Shown here piece by piece: positions 1 through 7,260 of a stretch of 35,307 nucleotides of DNA; the first letter of the stretch is position 1; each line of letters opens with the position of its first letter. The stretch spans positions 1 to 35,307 of the forward strand of contig DAHUXM010000022.1 in assembly GCA_027307165.1 (NCBI GenBank), given 5' to 3'. The DNA is from Gemmatimonadota bacterium (GTDB lineage Bacteria; Gemmatimonadota; Gemmatimonadetes; Gemmatimonadales; Gemmatimonadaceae). The translations under genes were made by a program, and so were the position numbers. Below the pieces are notes generated by a model that was given only the letters and a program-made list of their open reading frames with translations, did not search any database and had not been told where the DNA came from.

Positions 1-1083
1 GATCGGATGAAGCAGGCGCGCGCCGAGTATGACGAAGGGCGGGTGGAAGACGTACACGCTGAACGCGTTGTCCGACATGAATTTCTCGAAACGCCCCTGA
101 GTGTTGTACGCTCTCCTGAAGATGACGAGCAGTCCGTAGGATACCGCCACGCAGGTGAATGACTCCCAGAGATTCATCGACGCGGCCTGCCAGTGCCATC
201 CGCCTGCGTACGCGGATCCGTCACCAGACATCCGTCCGCCGACTATCAGGATCGCAAGCCACGCCGCAAACCCGACCGGGAGTACGATTGCGAGCCATCG
301 TACGCCCAGCCGGTAGTCGAGCTTCAGGAGCCAGTGTCCGCGCGCGAAGTACGTGCCGGCAATGAACAGGAGAATGTACTGGGGAAAATCGGCCAGTTGC
401 AGATTCAACACCGACGTTCCGTCCGGGAAGATCAGGCGGACGACGAACGTGAATGCAGCCATCACCAACGCAAATCCAATGAGACGAGCGTTGTTCGGTG
501 CCGGGGAGTCGCTCGCGTCGATCGCCGCGCCGGTCTGGCGCCAGTGGAGCGCGGCGTAGCATACGCAGAAGATCAACAGCGCGAGACAGAACCAGAGCGG
601 CCCGTTCTCCTGAAGAAACTGTCCGTTTCTGATGTGCTTGATCCACTCGTTGGCGAACGAGGTAGGCTCGGTGGAGTTCCAGGAATGCGCGACGAAGTAT
701 TCTGTGATCGGGCCGAGCACGAACATGTAGAACAGGACAGGTAATCCAAGCCGGAACGCGCGCTCTCGAATGAACTTTCTGGCGCCTTTCCGCTGGAGCG
801 ACGACGGAACGAAGTAACCGGCGATGAAGAACAGCAAGCCCATGAAAAACGCCTGGAGATACATCTGCCAGGCGGCGAAGGTGAGAAGAGTCGCCGGGGT
901 GACGGGAGATCGATCGGTGAAGTACCAGTTGCCGAGCGGGCTGTAGGTGTCGGCAGAGTGCATGCTGACGACGAGGATGATCATCACCCAGCGTATGTTG
1001 TCGATGAACAGCAGCCGAGGGCCGCGTGGTGTGGCGGCAATCGGTGGTTCCGTCGCGGCTGCCTCGATGGTGAGCTCTTGCAC
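1..1083 (-). CDS. Acyltransferase 3 family membrane protein (partial, runs off left edge)
   Basis: Reading the minus strand from a GTG at 1083 gives at least 361 residues with no stop down to base 1, so the C-terminus lies outside the window. Near the start it reads RLLFIDNIRWVMIILVVSMH, the first transmembrane helix with the conserved His of the Acyl_transf_3 family (integral-membrane O-acyltransferases that modify surface sugars or lipids). Further hydrophobic helices follow, for example MYLQAFFMGLLFFIAGYFVP and PLWFCLALLIFCVCYAALHW. I chose the GTG because a GGAG lies about 5 bases upstream; another GTG two codons earlier is possible, and an in-frame TAG lies just beyond. The acyl substrate cannot be told from sequence. 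The gene stands alone, divergent from the small gene at 1476. Confidence 0.85.
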   Translation of the reverse strand, partial: MQELTIEAAATEPPIAATPRGPRLLFIDNIRWVMIILVVSMHSADTYSPLGNWYFTDRSPVTPATLLTFAAWQMYLQAFFMGLLFFIAGYFVPSSLQRKGARKFIRERAFRLGLPVLFYMFVLGPITEYFVAHSWNSTEPTSFANEWIKHIRNGQFLQENGPLWFCLALLIFCVCYAALHWRQTGAAIDASDSPAPNNARLIGFALVMAAFTFVVRLIFPDGTSVLNLQLADFPQYILLFIAGTYFARGHWLLKLDYRLGVRWLAIVLPVGFAAWLAILIVGGRMSGDGSAYAGGWHWQAASMNLWESFTCVAVSYGLLVIFRRAYNTQGRFEKFMSDNAFSVYVFHPPFVILGARLLHPI

Positions 1084-1475
1084 GAACACTCCGGAAGCGT
1101 TCTATCTGAATCGCCGGTGCGTGAAGCAGGGCTTTTGTTGTTCAGTCAGCAGCGGACGAACCGGATGCCCCTGCCGGTCGCATCCAACATTACGCGTCAC
1201 GTACGGCCTGACACAAGATTGGTCAGGTCCACCGATAAAAGGGTTCGTCTGGCGAGCGACCGCGTGAGCTCCGACCGGATTACGGGGAGGGAGGGCGGGA
1301 TCCGGCGGACTCCCCGAGCTTGCCATTCTGGTCGGCCGGCGCTTCCGGGATGCGCCATTTGGATACCCGGTCGGCCTCCCAACTCGACGATCTTCCGGCG
1401 ATGTGCGAGCATTATTTATGCACGCAGCGCCGTGCGCTGTGTACGCAATCGTCACCATCAATCCGGAGTGTTCCC
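1084..1475. other. Intergenic gap between divergent genes
   Basis: About 390 bases separating the acyltransferase start from the small gene at 1476. I see no convincing coding sequence on either strand. It must hold the promoters of both divergent genes. An AT-rich patch near 1409-1417 could be part of the rightward promoter, but no matching -35 box stands out. A weak 6-bp hairpin (1207-1212 with 1222-1227) is present. Confidence 0.4.
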
Positions 1476-1787
1476 ATGTATCTGATTCGCGAGATCATGT
1501 ACTGCAAGCCGGGCAAGGTGCGCCCGATGGTCGAGAAGTTCGTTGGCATGTCGAAGCTCGGGGAGAAGTCGGGCATGCGCGGCATGCGCGTCATGACCGA
1601 TTTCAGCGCAGAGCGCTACTGGACGGTCGTGGCGGAGATGGAGGTTCCGGACCTGGGCGCATTCGAAAAGATGATGTCCGCGCCACCGGGGTCGTCCGAT
1701 GACATGAAAAAGATGGAAGAGATCATGAAGGACTATCACGACCTCGTCGATAGCGGCAAGCGGGAGATCTACAAGATCGAGGGTTGA
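1476..1787 (+). CDS. Small ferredoxin-like-fold protein (dimeric alpha/beta barrel type)
   Basis: 103-residue soluble protein beginning MYLIREIMYCKPGKVRPMVE. The pattern is beta strand (YLIREIMYCKPG), a long helix (KVRPMVEKFVGMSKLG), strands (GMRGMRVMTDFSA, YWTVVAEMEV) and a Met-rich helix (GAFEKMMSAPPGSSDDMKKM). That resembles dimeric alpha-beta barrel proteins (NIPSNAP, ABM or EthD-like), which are often small oxygenases or heme/ligand binders. I cannot assign a reaction. The start is supported by CCGGAG about 7 bases upstream of the ATG. It appears monocistronic, with the next gene on this strand 550 bases away. Confidence 0.7.
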   Translation: MYLIREIMYCKPGKVRPMVEKFVGMSKLGEKSGMRGMRVMTDFSAERYWTVVAEMEVPDLGAFEKMMSAPPGSSDDMKKMEEIMKDYHDLVDSGKREIYKIEG

Positions 1788-1908
1788 TTGACCGGAGTAC
1801 GAGATGGTGCTGCTGCGCTGATACGCACGTGTTGCGAGCGGGCAACAGTCTTCCACCCGAGTAAAAATCCGCAGCGATCATTTTGATCGTTTTGATCTAT
1901 TGAGCGCA

Positions 1909-1926
1909 TTTGACAGATTTGTCAAA
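1909..1926. promoter_or_regulatory. Dyad symmetry TTTGACA-N4-TGTCAAA, possible operator
   Basis: Perfect 7-bp arms separated by GATT, in an AT-rich island 414 bases upstream of the lipoprotein gene and 122 bases after the previous stop. The size and symmetry suit a dimeric helix-turn-helix regulator. No regulator gene lies adjacent, so the assignment is by form only. Confidence 0.4.
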
Positions 1927-1935
1927 ACGTTGTCG

Positions 1936-1985
1936 TCGCACGAGATAGCACGCCGAAATTTGCAGCTGTATGCTATCTCGTGCGA
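1936..1985. repeat. 15-bp perfect inverted repeat with 20-base loop
   Basis: Arms 1936-1950 (TCGCACGAGATAGCA) and 1971-1985 are exact reverse complements. There is no T-run after it on either strand, so it is not a classical intrinsic terminator. It could be a regulator site, a structured RNA, or one end-pair of a small mobile repeat. Confidence 0.7.
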
Positions 1986-2339
1986 TGCCGTACACTTGGC
2001 ACGATAAAGGCCCCGCGCCACTTCTCCACTGTGGCCAACTCCAACATATCTCGCGGAGGCCGAATCCCAACCGAGAACCACCCCACCAGGCAAGGCTGAA
2101 TCTCCTGGCTGCATCACCCGCGGTCGGGAAGGACATTGCCGTTGTGAGCCACGCGCTCGGCGCGCGGTTCGTGGAGCACGTTGTACGCGATGGGTTCTGA
2201 GCCCTCAGTTCCTTAAGCCCGCGCTGCCGCGGTATTGGCGCGGTGCTACCTGTCTCGATCGGGACAGCGTGGGCGCGATTTGGTTGCGGCGACCCGGCAT
2301 TCCGGCACCGCTCAACATTCCACGACAGGAGCTCGGCAT

Positions 2340-3743
2340 ATGAACACGAATCGATGGCGCTACCTGGCGCCGCTCATTGTGGTCGCGCTGGCATGGGCCT
2401 GCGCAGACTCGGTTGGGCCAATCCGGCAAGCCGCTCCCAGCGCGGCGGGGACGCTCGCCATTGGACCTCTCACAGGCGCGGTCTGGACGTCCACAGCCGG
2501 TTGTGCCGCAATCGATCACAACATCTACAACACCGCGCAGGATGTCTTCGTCAACGGCGGCCCGCAAGGCAACGCCGCGCTGAAGGACGGCGACTATTAT
2601 GTCCAGGTCACGACGCCAAATGGAGATCTACTGGGCACCAGTGTCGGCCGGACTGGCGGTGCGGACACTCCGTTTCACGTACTGAATGGTCAGGCCAATT
2701 GCTCTGAGCTATGGCTGATCGTTGATAAGGCATCGACGATCGGCGCAGGGCTCACGCGAGAGACCGGCTACGATCCATCGAACCAGACCGGAGAATACAA
2801 ATTCTGGATCAGCAACTCGCCCGACTTCCTGGATCAGAAGACTGACAATTTCAGGCTCAGACAGAATCCATGCATAGACGGGTGCGGCCCGAATCCGAGC
2901 GGCCTTCTCGCCGTACAGAAATTTTATGATGTGAACGGCGACGGGCTGTTCAATGGGTCGGACACGTATCTCACCGGCTGGGAGTTCCAGGTGACCGGCA
3001 GCGGCTTCCTGACCACGGGCTTCACCAATGCGGCAGTCCCCACGACAGTCGATCTGCTCACTGGCAATTATGTCGTGGAGGAGGGGACCCCCACGATACC
3101 GCTCGGTGCACAGCAGATCTGGTTTCACTCGACCGTCACAAGCGTACCAGTGACGTCGGCAAACGGCGAGGTCGCTCCACCGACAGTGACATTCGGCAAC
3201 TTCTGCATTGCACCGCCAACCGGCAATGCGCTCACGCTCGGCGCGTATTCCGGCGGCAACAAGACGTATCAGGCATTTGTGACGAGCAAGCTGGGAGCGA
3301 TTGCTGGCGGTGTCCCGAACATCTTCAACTCCGCCGGTACGAACATGAATCCCTTCGCCTCGGCAAGCGCAGTATCGAGCTTCCTGCTCGGATCAAATGC
3401 TACCAACATGGCAAACATGCTGTCCGCACAGCTGCTCACGATGTGGTTCAACACGCAGTGGTCTCCGCCCAAGACCAACAGCGGATATCTGTACGCGCCG
3501 CAACTGCACGGATACGCTGTTCCGGGGCTCTCATCCGGAGACGTCATAAGTGTCACGGATCTGATTGCCGCGGCGAATGCGGAGCTGGCGCTCCCTGGAC
3601 ACAACATTACGCTCTCGGGGAGTCCATATCGCGCCTATCAGGAGGCGCTGAAGACCGTTCTCGATCGCGGCAACAACAACCTGAATTGGGTTTCCGCAAC
3701 CGCCACCGGTGGCTGTGCCGTTCCGACAAGCTTCACGTTCTGA
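2340..3743 (+). CDS. Secreted lipoprotein of unknown function with a Ca-loop-like motif
   Basis: 467 residues. The N-terminus MNTNRWRYLAPLIVVALAWACADS has a charged start, a hydrophobic core and a lipobox-like LAWAC, so I predict a lipid-anchored exported protein. The first half is Thr/Gly/Asn-rich beta-type sequence. The middle has DVNGDGLFNGSDTYLTGWEF, a DxNxDG calcium-loop motif of the dockerin/SdrD-B kind followed by a prealbumin-like strand pattern. The C-terminal part is rich in Asn and Ala and ends in TSFTF. Several Cys (for example NPCIDGCGPN) may form disulfides. The start is set by ACAGGAG about 8 bases before the ATG. It is convergent with the subtilase and separated from it by a strong hairpin. 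Possibly a surface or adhesin-type protein; function unknown. Confidence 0.75.
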   Translation: MNTNRWRYLAPLIVVALAWACADSVGPIRQAAPSAAGTLAIGPLTGAVWTSTAGCAAIDHNIYNTAQDVFVNGGPQGNAALKDGDYYVQVTTPNGDLLGTSVGRTGGADTPFHVLNGQANCSELWLIVDKASTIGAGLTRETGYDPSNQTGEYKFWISNSPDFLDQKTDNFRLRQNPCIDGCGPNPSGLLAVQKFYDVNGDGLFNGSDTYLTGWEFQVTGSGFLTTGFTNAAVPTTVDLLTGNYVVEEGTPTIPLGAQQIWFHSTVTSVPVTSANGEVAPPTVTFGNFCIAPPTGNALTLGAYSGGNKTYQAFVTSKLGAIAGGVPNIFNSAGTNMNPFASASAVSSFLLGSNATNMANMLSAQLLTMWFNTQWSPPKTNSGYLYAPQLHGYAVPGLSSGDVISVTDLIAAANAELALPGHNITLSGSPYRAYQEALKTVLDRGNNNLNWVSATATGGCAVPTSFTF

Positions 3744-3773
3744 TTTCGTAATCCACGCGAGAGCGGGATCTTG

Positions 3774-3813
3774 GGGACTCGTCATCCGTGCCTTGGCATG
3801 GATGACGAGTCCC
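3774..3813. terminator. Strong hairpin between convergent genes (likely bidirectional terminator)
   Basis: Arms 3774-3787 (GGGACTCGTCATCC) and 3800-3813 are perfect 14-bp complements, and the loop itself can pair a further four bases. It lies 30 bases after the lipoprotein stop and 11 bases beyond the subtilase stop on the other strand. A run of six T follows on the plus strand near 3828. Confidence 0.75.
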
Positions 3814-3824
3814 GATCGGCTGAT

Positions 3825-5441
3825 CTATTTTTTCCGACCGGACACCGTCGCGGAACCGGTCGGAGATGCGGTGGAAGATGCGCTGGCGGACAGGTTCAGC
3901 GCATCGACGATCGTGACCGTCACGACGTAGGTGCCGCGTGAGGCGTAACTATGTTGTACGACTGCTGCGGTCCCCGAGAGTGTGCTTCCGTCGCCAAAGT
4001 CGAACGTGTACGACTGCAGGAGAGTTCCACTGGTCGACTGACTTGCGTCCGCCGAGCACTTGAGCCTGGCGCAACTCACGGTGAGGCTCGCGGTCGGCGG
4101 CGCCGGCGAAGTTGCGGGCGGTGGTGGGGGTGGAGGTGTGACGATAGTTGTCGTATCCGTGGTTCCGAGCGCAGGGGTGTACAGCAGGAGGTTGGGTGAT
4201 CCGGATGTGAGTGCTGTCAGCACTTGTCCGGTCGCTCCGGAAACGATTGCCTGTCGCACCTGCGTGGGCGACGCGGATGGGTGAGTCTCGAGATACAGGG
4301 CACCGGCGCCAGTGACGTGCGCGGCGGCCATCGACGTGCCACTCCACTGCATCGTCGCCGTATCACTCGTGTTGTACGTGGACAGGATCACAGCACCGGG
4401 TGCGAAGATCGCGACGCATTGTCCGCCATTGGAGAATGGCATTTGCACGTCCGTAAGACTGGATGCGGCCACGGTGATTACACCCGGGATATTTCCCGGC
4501 GCATAGTTGCACGCATCTGCGCCACTGTTGTTACCTGCCGCAGCGACGTAGGTGATCCCGCTATTGATCGAATTCTGTATTGCAGTGCTCAACGTGGACG
4601 ATGGTGCTCCGCTGAAGCTCATGTTCACTATCGCGGGCCGCGACGCATTCTGCGTAATCCAGTCCACTGCCGATGCAATTGCGCTGTACGTGCCGCTCGC
4701 GTTGCAGTCAAAGACGCGCACCGCGTACAGCTTGACCCCCTTCGCAACTCCGTAGGTAGTTGCGCCAACGATGCCAGCCACGTGCGTGCCGTGTCCGCCG
4801 CAATCCGAAGTGCCGTAACCGTCCGTCACGGTAGTGTAGGCGCCCGCGGCGCGGCCTCCGAAGTCGACGTGTGTGGTTCGGATACCGGTGTCCATTATGT
4901 ACGCGCTGACGCCGCTACCGGTGCTGGTGTAGTCGTAGCTTCCATTCAATGGCAGCGCGTGCTGGTCGATCCGATCCAGGCCGGTTGGCGCGTTTGTCTC
5001 GACGGATGCGGTCTGCGCCGTCTGATCCTGTTCGACGGATGCAACATTCGGATTATGCTGGAGCGCCAGTGCGGCCTGTGCGGACATCCTCGCGGCGAAT
5101 CCGTGCAATGCTCTGGTGTATGTGAACAGGTGTTGGCCGTTCGACTGCGCGATCAGCTGTCTGGCCAGTGCAGGCACATTGGTGACACTGTCGCGGAACG
5201 TCACGATGTACTGGTCCGGTATTGTCGCTGGGTGACCGGCTGCCAGGCTTGCGCCGGAGGGTGCCAGCACGTTGCGGCTGCCAGCATCTGGCGGGGCCAG
5301 GTATCCACCGTTGCCATCGCATCCCACGGATATCACCAACGCGATCAGCAAGACGATAAGTACCAGGGAGTTTCGGCGAGCAATCCGCTGTCGCGAACGT
5401 TGCCGAGCGAGCACGGCATCAAGGCCATTGGTGGCGTTCAT
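3825..5441 (-). CDS. Subtilisin-like serine protease (S8) with I9 propeptide and PKD domain
   Basis: 538 residues. An N-terminal hydrophobic segment (about 25-40) ends in SVGC, a possible lipobox with Cys41. Residues ~75-140 (YIVTFRDSVTNVPALARQL to NVASVEQDQ) form an inhibitor I9 propeptide. The S8 catalytic domain is proteinase K-like, with Asp184 (AYIMDTGI), His217 (GGHGTHVAG) and Ser370 (SGTSMAAAHV). The Pro that normally follows two residues after SMA is Ala374 here. After a Pro-rich linker (PPPPPPP) comes a PKD-type domain with SYTFDFGDGS. The predicted role is an exported protease, probably for extracellular protein degradation. The ATG at 5441 has GAGAGG 6 bases upstream. It is convergent with the lipoprotein gene. 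Confidence 0.93.
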   Translation of the reverse strand: MNATNGLDAVLARQRSRQRIARRNSLVLIVLLIALVISVGCDGNGGYLAPPDAGSRNVLAPSGASLAAGHPATIPDQYIVTFRDSVTNVPALARQLIAQSNGQHLFTYTRALHGFAARMSAQAALALQHNPNVASVEQDQTAQTASVETNAPTGLDRIDQHALPLNGSYDYTSTGSGVSAYIMDTGIRTTHVDFGGRAAGAYTTVTDGYGTSDCGGHGTHVAGIVGATTYGVAKGVKLYAVRVFDCNASGTYSAIASAVDWITQNASRPAIVNMSFSGAPSSTLSTAIQNSINSGITYVAAAGNNSGADACNYAPGNIPGVITVAASSLTDVQMPFSNGGQCVAIFAPGAVILSTYNTSDTATMQWSGTSMAAAHVTGAGALYLETHPSASPTQVRQAIVSGATGQVLTALTSGSPNLLLYTPALGTTDTTTIVTPPPPPPPATSPAPPTASLTVSCARLKCSADASQSTSGTLLQSYTFDFGDGSTLSGTAAVVQHSYASRGTYVVTVTIVDALNLSASASSTASPTGSATVSGRKK

Positions 5442-5593
5442 CGCACACCTCTCGAAGAAGTTCGGTAGCCCGACTGACGTAGTCCGCGCGTAGCATCAGT
5501 GCGGGGACCGTAGCCTCGTGGCTTTGCGTCGCCGGCTTTCGCCGGTTATGCCGTTATCGCTGACCGGGATGGGGGAGCGAGTGGGGTGATGTT

Positions 5594-5821
5594 ATGGATA
5601 CTGACGCCGAAATTGGCGGGAGCGCAACGGCGGGGGCCGGTGATGTGGGTAACGTGCGTACCGATCAGGAAATCGCAGCGCTTCGTGCATCGCTCGATGC
5701 GACGGTAGCGGAGCTCCAGACCGACGTGAAATCAGCCTGCGTCGATCCAGGGGTCGTGCGTCATCCAGTTGCTATCCGGCGCGAACAGGAACACGAGACC
5801 GCCGTTCGCGAGCTTGGGTAG
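5594..5821 (+). CDS. Possible small helical protein (doubtful), overlapping a convergent gene
   Basis: A 75-codon frame starting MDTDAEIGG after a G-rich stretch. Residues 22-47 (RTDQEIAALRASLDATVAELQ and following) read like an amphipathic helix of the DUF3618 type. The last 90 bases are antisense to the 3' end of the L,D-transpeptidase gene, and from ACVDPG onward the residues look like antisense noise. It may be a truncated helical gene whose tail was replaced, or chance. The 3' boundary is the weak part. Confidence 0.25.
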   Translation: MDTDAEIGGSATAGAGDVGNVRTDQEIAALRASLDATVAELQTDVKSACVDPGVVRHPVAIRREQEHETAVRELG

Positions 5822-6595
5822 CAGCTGTTTGGCGCGTGAAGGTTCCATTGCGGGACAACCCTCGCTCCGTCCTGCGCGCGTGGATGTGACGTACGGTGCG
5901 CCGTGCGCGACAACTCCGCGCGCTCGCGCGTTGTTGTTGAAGTCACCCGATACTCCCGCGAGCCTCAAGCCGACCGAATGGTACGCTTGGCCGCCTGCGT
6001 GACCGGTGAAAGCGTAGATCTCCTGTGCGACGTAGAGGCCAAGCGAGGTCGTGGCTGCACCGAACGCATTGGAGAATCGCTTGGGGACGCCAGCCGAGTT
6101 GGGTGCAGATCCGCGGCCGTGTGCGACCATGAACGGTCCGTCGACTATGGAGAGCGCATCCATGTCGAAGACGTATCCGCGTGGTTGAGTGCTGGGCAGG
6201 CCGTAGTCGACGAAGTACAGATACGGCTTGCGCACCTTGTCCGGATGCGCGGCCTTGAATGCGAAATAGCTCTCGAATGCGTCAGGGAGAGCGCGAGAGT
6301 TGCTCAGTGGCCCTACCGCGGATGCGAGTGCGCCGAGCGCGTTCCGGGTGCTGGCCTCGATCTCCTCGTTGTTGTGGGCACCGGGCTTCAGTGAAACGCG
6401 GCCACTGAATACGGAGCCGATAGCTGCGCTCACGTTCCCGGTATGCATCGATGCCAGCGTCGTTGCTGAGCGGAGCACTCGGCCGTTGCTGCGCGACGCG
6501 GAATACGCAGGATTGGCATTCGACCCCACGTACGCGACGGCAGTCGCAGCAATGAGCAGGGTTGGAAGCAGGTTGAGGTATTTCCGAGATGCCAT
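5732..6595 (-). CDS. Murein L,D-transpeptidase catalytic domain family protein (YkuD_2)
   Basis: 287 residues. An N-terminal hydrophobic segment (LLPTLLIAATAVAYVG, ~9-24) gives export or membrane anchoring. The catalytic part, ~125-280, has the YkuD_2 pattern: FMVAHGRGS, SLGLYVAQEIYAFTGHAGGQ, SVGLRLAGV, then NARARGVVAHGAPYV with His231 and RAGRSEGCPAM with the candidate nucleophile Cys247. The family resembles L,D-transpeptidases that cross-link or trim peptidoglycan, but proven activity in YkuD_2 members is limited. The ATG follows CTGGAATCAGC (weak Shine-Dalgarno). A plausible promoter lies ~90 bases upstream. It follows the subtilase in the same direction but is probably a separate unit, given the 290-base gap. 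Confidence 0.88.
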   Translation of the reverse strand: MASRKYLNLLPTLLIAATAVAYVGSNANPAYSASRSNGRVLRSATTLASMHTGNVSAAIGSVFSGRVSLKPGAHNNEEIEASTRNALGALASAVGPLSNSRALPDAFESYFAFKAAHPDKVRKPYLYFVDYGLPSTQPRGYVFDMDALSIVDGPFMVAHGRGSAPNSAGVPKRFSNAFGAATTSLGLYVAQEIYAFTGHAGGQAYHSVGLRLAGVSGDFNNNARARGVVAHGAPYVTSTRAGRSEGCPAMEPSRAKQLLPKLANGGLVFLFAPDSNWMTHDPWIDAG

Positions 6596-6891
6596 GCTGA
6601 TTCCAGAATCGCGAGCGAGCCCGCGACCGAGTGTCGGGGCAACAAAAACGGTTGCCGTCAGGGGATGACGACCGACGCCTCATTCATATTACACCAGGGA
6701 GCGCGGATGGTCCAAGACCCGCCAAGGTGGGGGCTTAGCTGGCGGTCGGCCCGGCGTGCGGGGCGCGGGGCGGCGAGCGCGCTCTTTTTCCTGACCGTCT
6801 GTACGCAATCGTACTGTAGCTACTGGCGGGCCGGTCCAGAGGCTCAATCGCCAGGTCGCACGATCGCAGGGTTCGGCAAGGGAGGTTTCGT
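6596..6891. other. Intergenic gap upstream of the L,D-transpeptidase-like gene
   Basis: About 300 bases between the start of the L,D-transpeptidase-like gene and the end of the DUF1801 gene, both on the minus strand. Apart from the candidate promoter at 6686-6715 I see no gene; the short plus-strand frame over it is arginine-rich and lacks a ribosome binding site. Confidence 0.5.
6686..6715 (-). promoter_or_regulatory. Candidate sigma70-type promoter for the L,D-transpeptidase-like gene
   Basis: On the minus strand TTGGAC (6715-6710), an 18-base spacer, then TAATAT (6691-6686). This leaves an ~85-base leader to the ATG at 6595. Such a TA-rich hexamer stands out in high-GC surroundings. Confidence 0.4.
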
Positions 6892-7260
6892 TTACGTTGC
6901 CGTTCGCGCGCGCTCCCGTGAGAGAGCGACTGCGACCTGACCGATCAGGTCGTACGGGATGGGCTCATCCAGGGGAAATCTGAGATTGCCCTTTTCACTG
7001 CGATAGGGAAGCAGCGCTTTCTGAAGCTTGCTATCTCCCTTTACTGGCGGGTAAATGCCGATGTGCGTTTTGAATGCGGCGAAGCAGATGAATACCCGGT
7101 CCAGCTTGAATGCAGGCAACTTGTAACTGATCGTTTCGACCGCCGCCGGAACGCGGGCTTTCACGATCCGTCGAATCTCTTCGATAATGAATCGCGAGTC
7201 GGGAGGCAGCGATGCGAGATACGCATCGATGGTCGTGTTGGGGGTGAGCCCGCCGCTCAT
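6892..7260 (-). CDS. DUF1801 (YdhG-like) protein, translationally coupled to the kinase
   Basis: 122 residues with the full DUF1801 pattern: TIDAYLASLPPDSRFIIEEIR, a helix of the type seen in YdhG-like proteins, then VPAAVETISYKLPAFKLDRVFICFAAFKTHIGIYP and a Pro/Lys-rich end. The fold is frataxin-like. A general biochemical role is not established, although some members have been proposed to bind iron. Its ATG overlaps the TGA of the upstream kinase gene as ATGA (7257-7260), so the two are very likely co-translated. No independent ribosome binding site is needed. The family usually occurs as a single gene, and an obligate pairing with a kinase would be unusual. Confidence 0.88.
   Translation of the reverse strand: MSGGLTPNTTIDAYLASLPPDSRFIIEEIRRIVKARVPAAVETISYKLPAFKLDRVFICFAAFKTHIGIYPPVKGDSKLQKALLPYRSEKGNLRFPLDEPIPYDLIGQVAVALSRERARTAT

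Larger units (their letters stand above)
1788..2339. other. Palindrome-rich, relatively AT-rich intergenic region
   Basis: 552 bases without a gene I would defend. Bases 1870-1990 are clearly more AT-rich than their surroundings and carry a direct repeat of TTTTGATC (about 1880-1897), a compact dyad (1909-1926) and a 15-bp perfect inverted repeat (1936-1985). The remainder up to the lipoprotein start is high-GC and featureless apart from the ribosome binding site ACAGGAG just before 2340. Short open frames on both strands have no recognisable motif or start signal. Confidence 0.6.

Noticed and set aside
1897-2136. Minus-strand frames of ~79 codons resembling a decayed gene tail
   Set aside because: No family match I can name, and they cross the inverted repeats; treated as non-coding.
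4224-5468. 414-codon open frame on the plus strand opposite the subtilase
   Set aside because: Arg/Cys/His-rich antisense shadow; the minus strand carries a complete S8 protease with all catalytic motifs.
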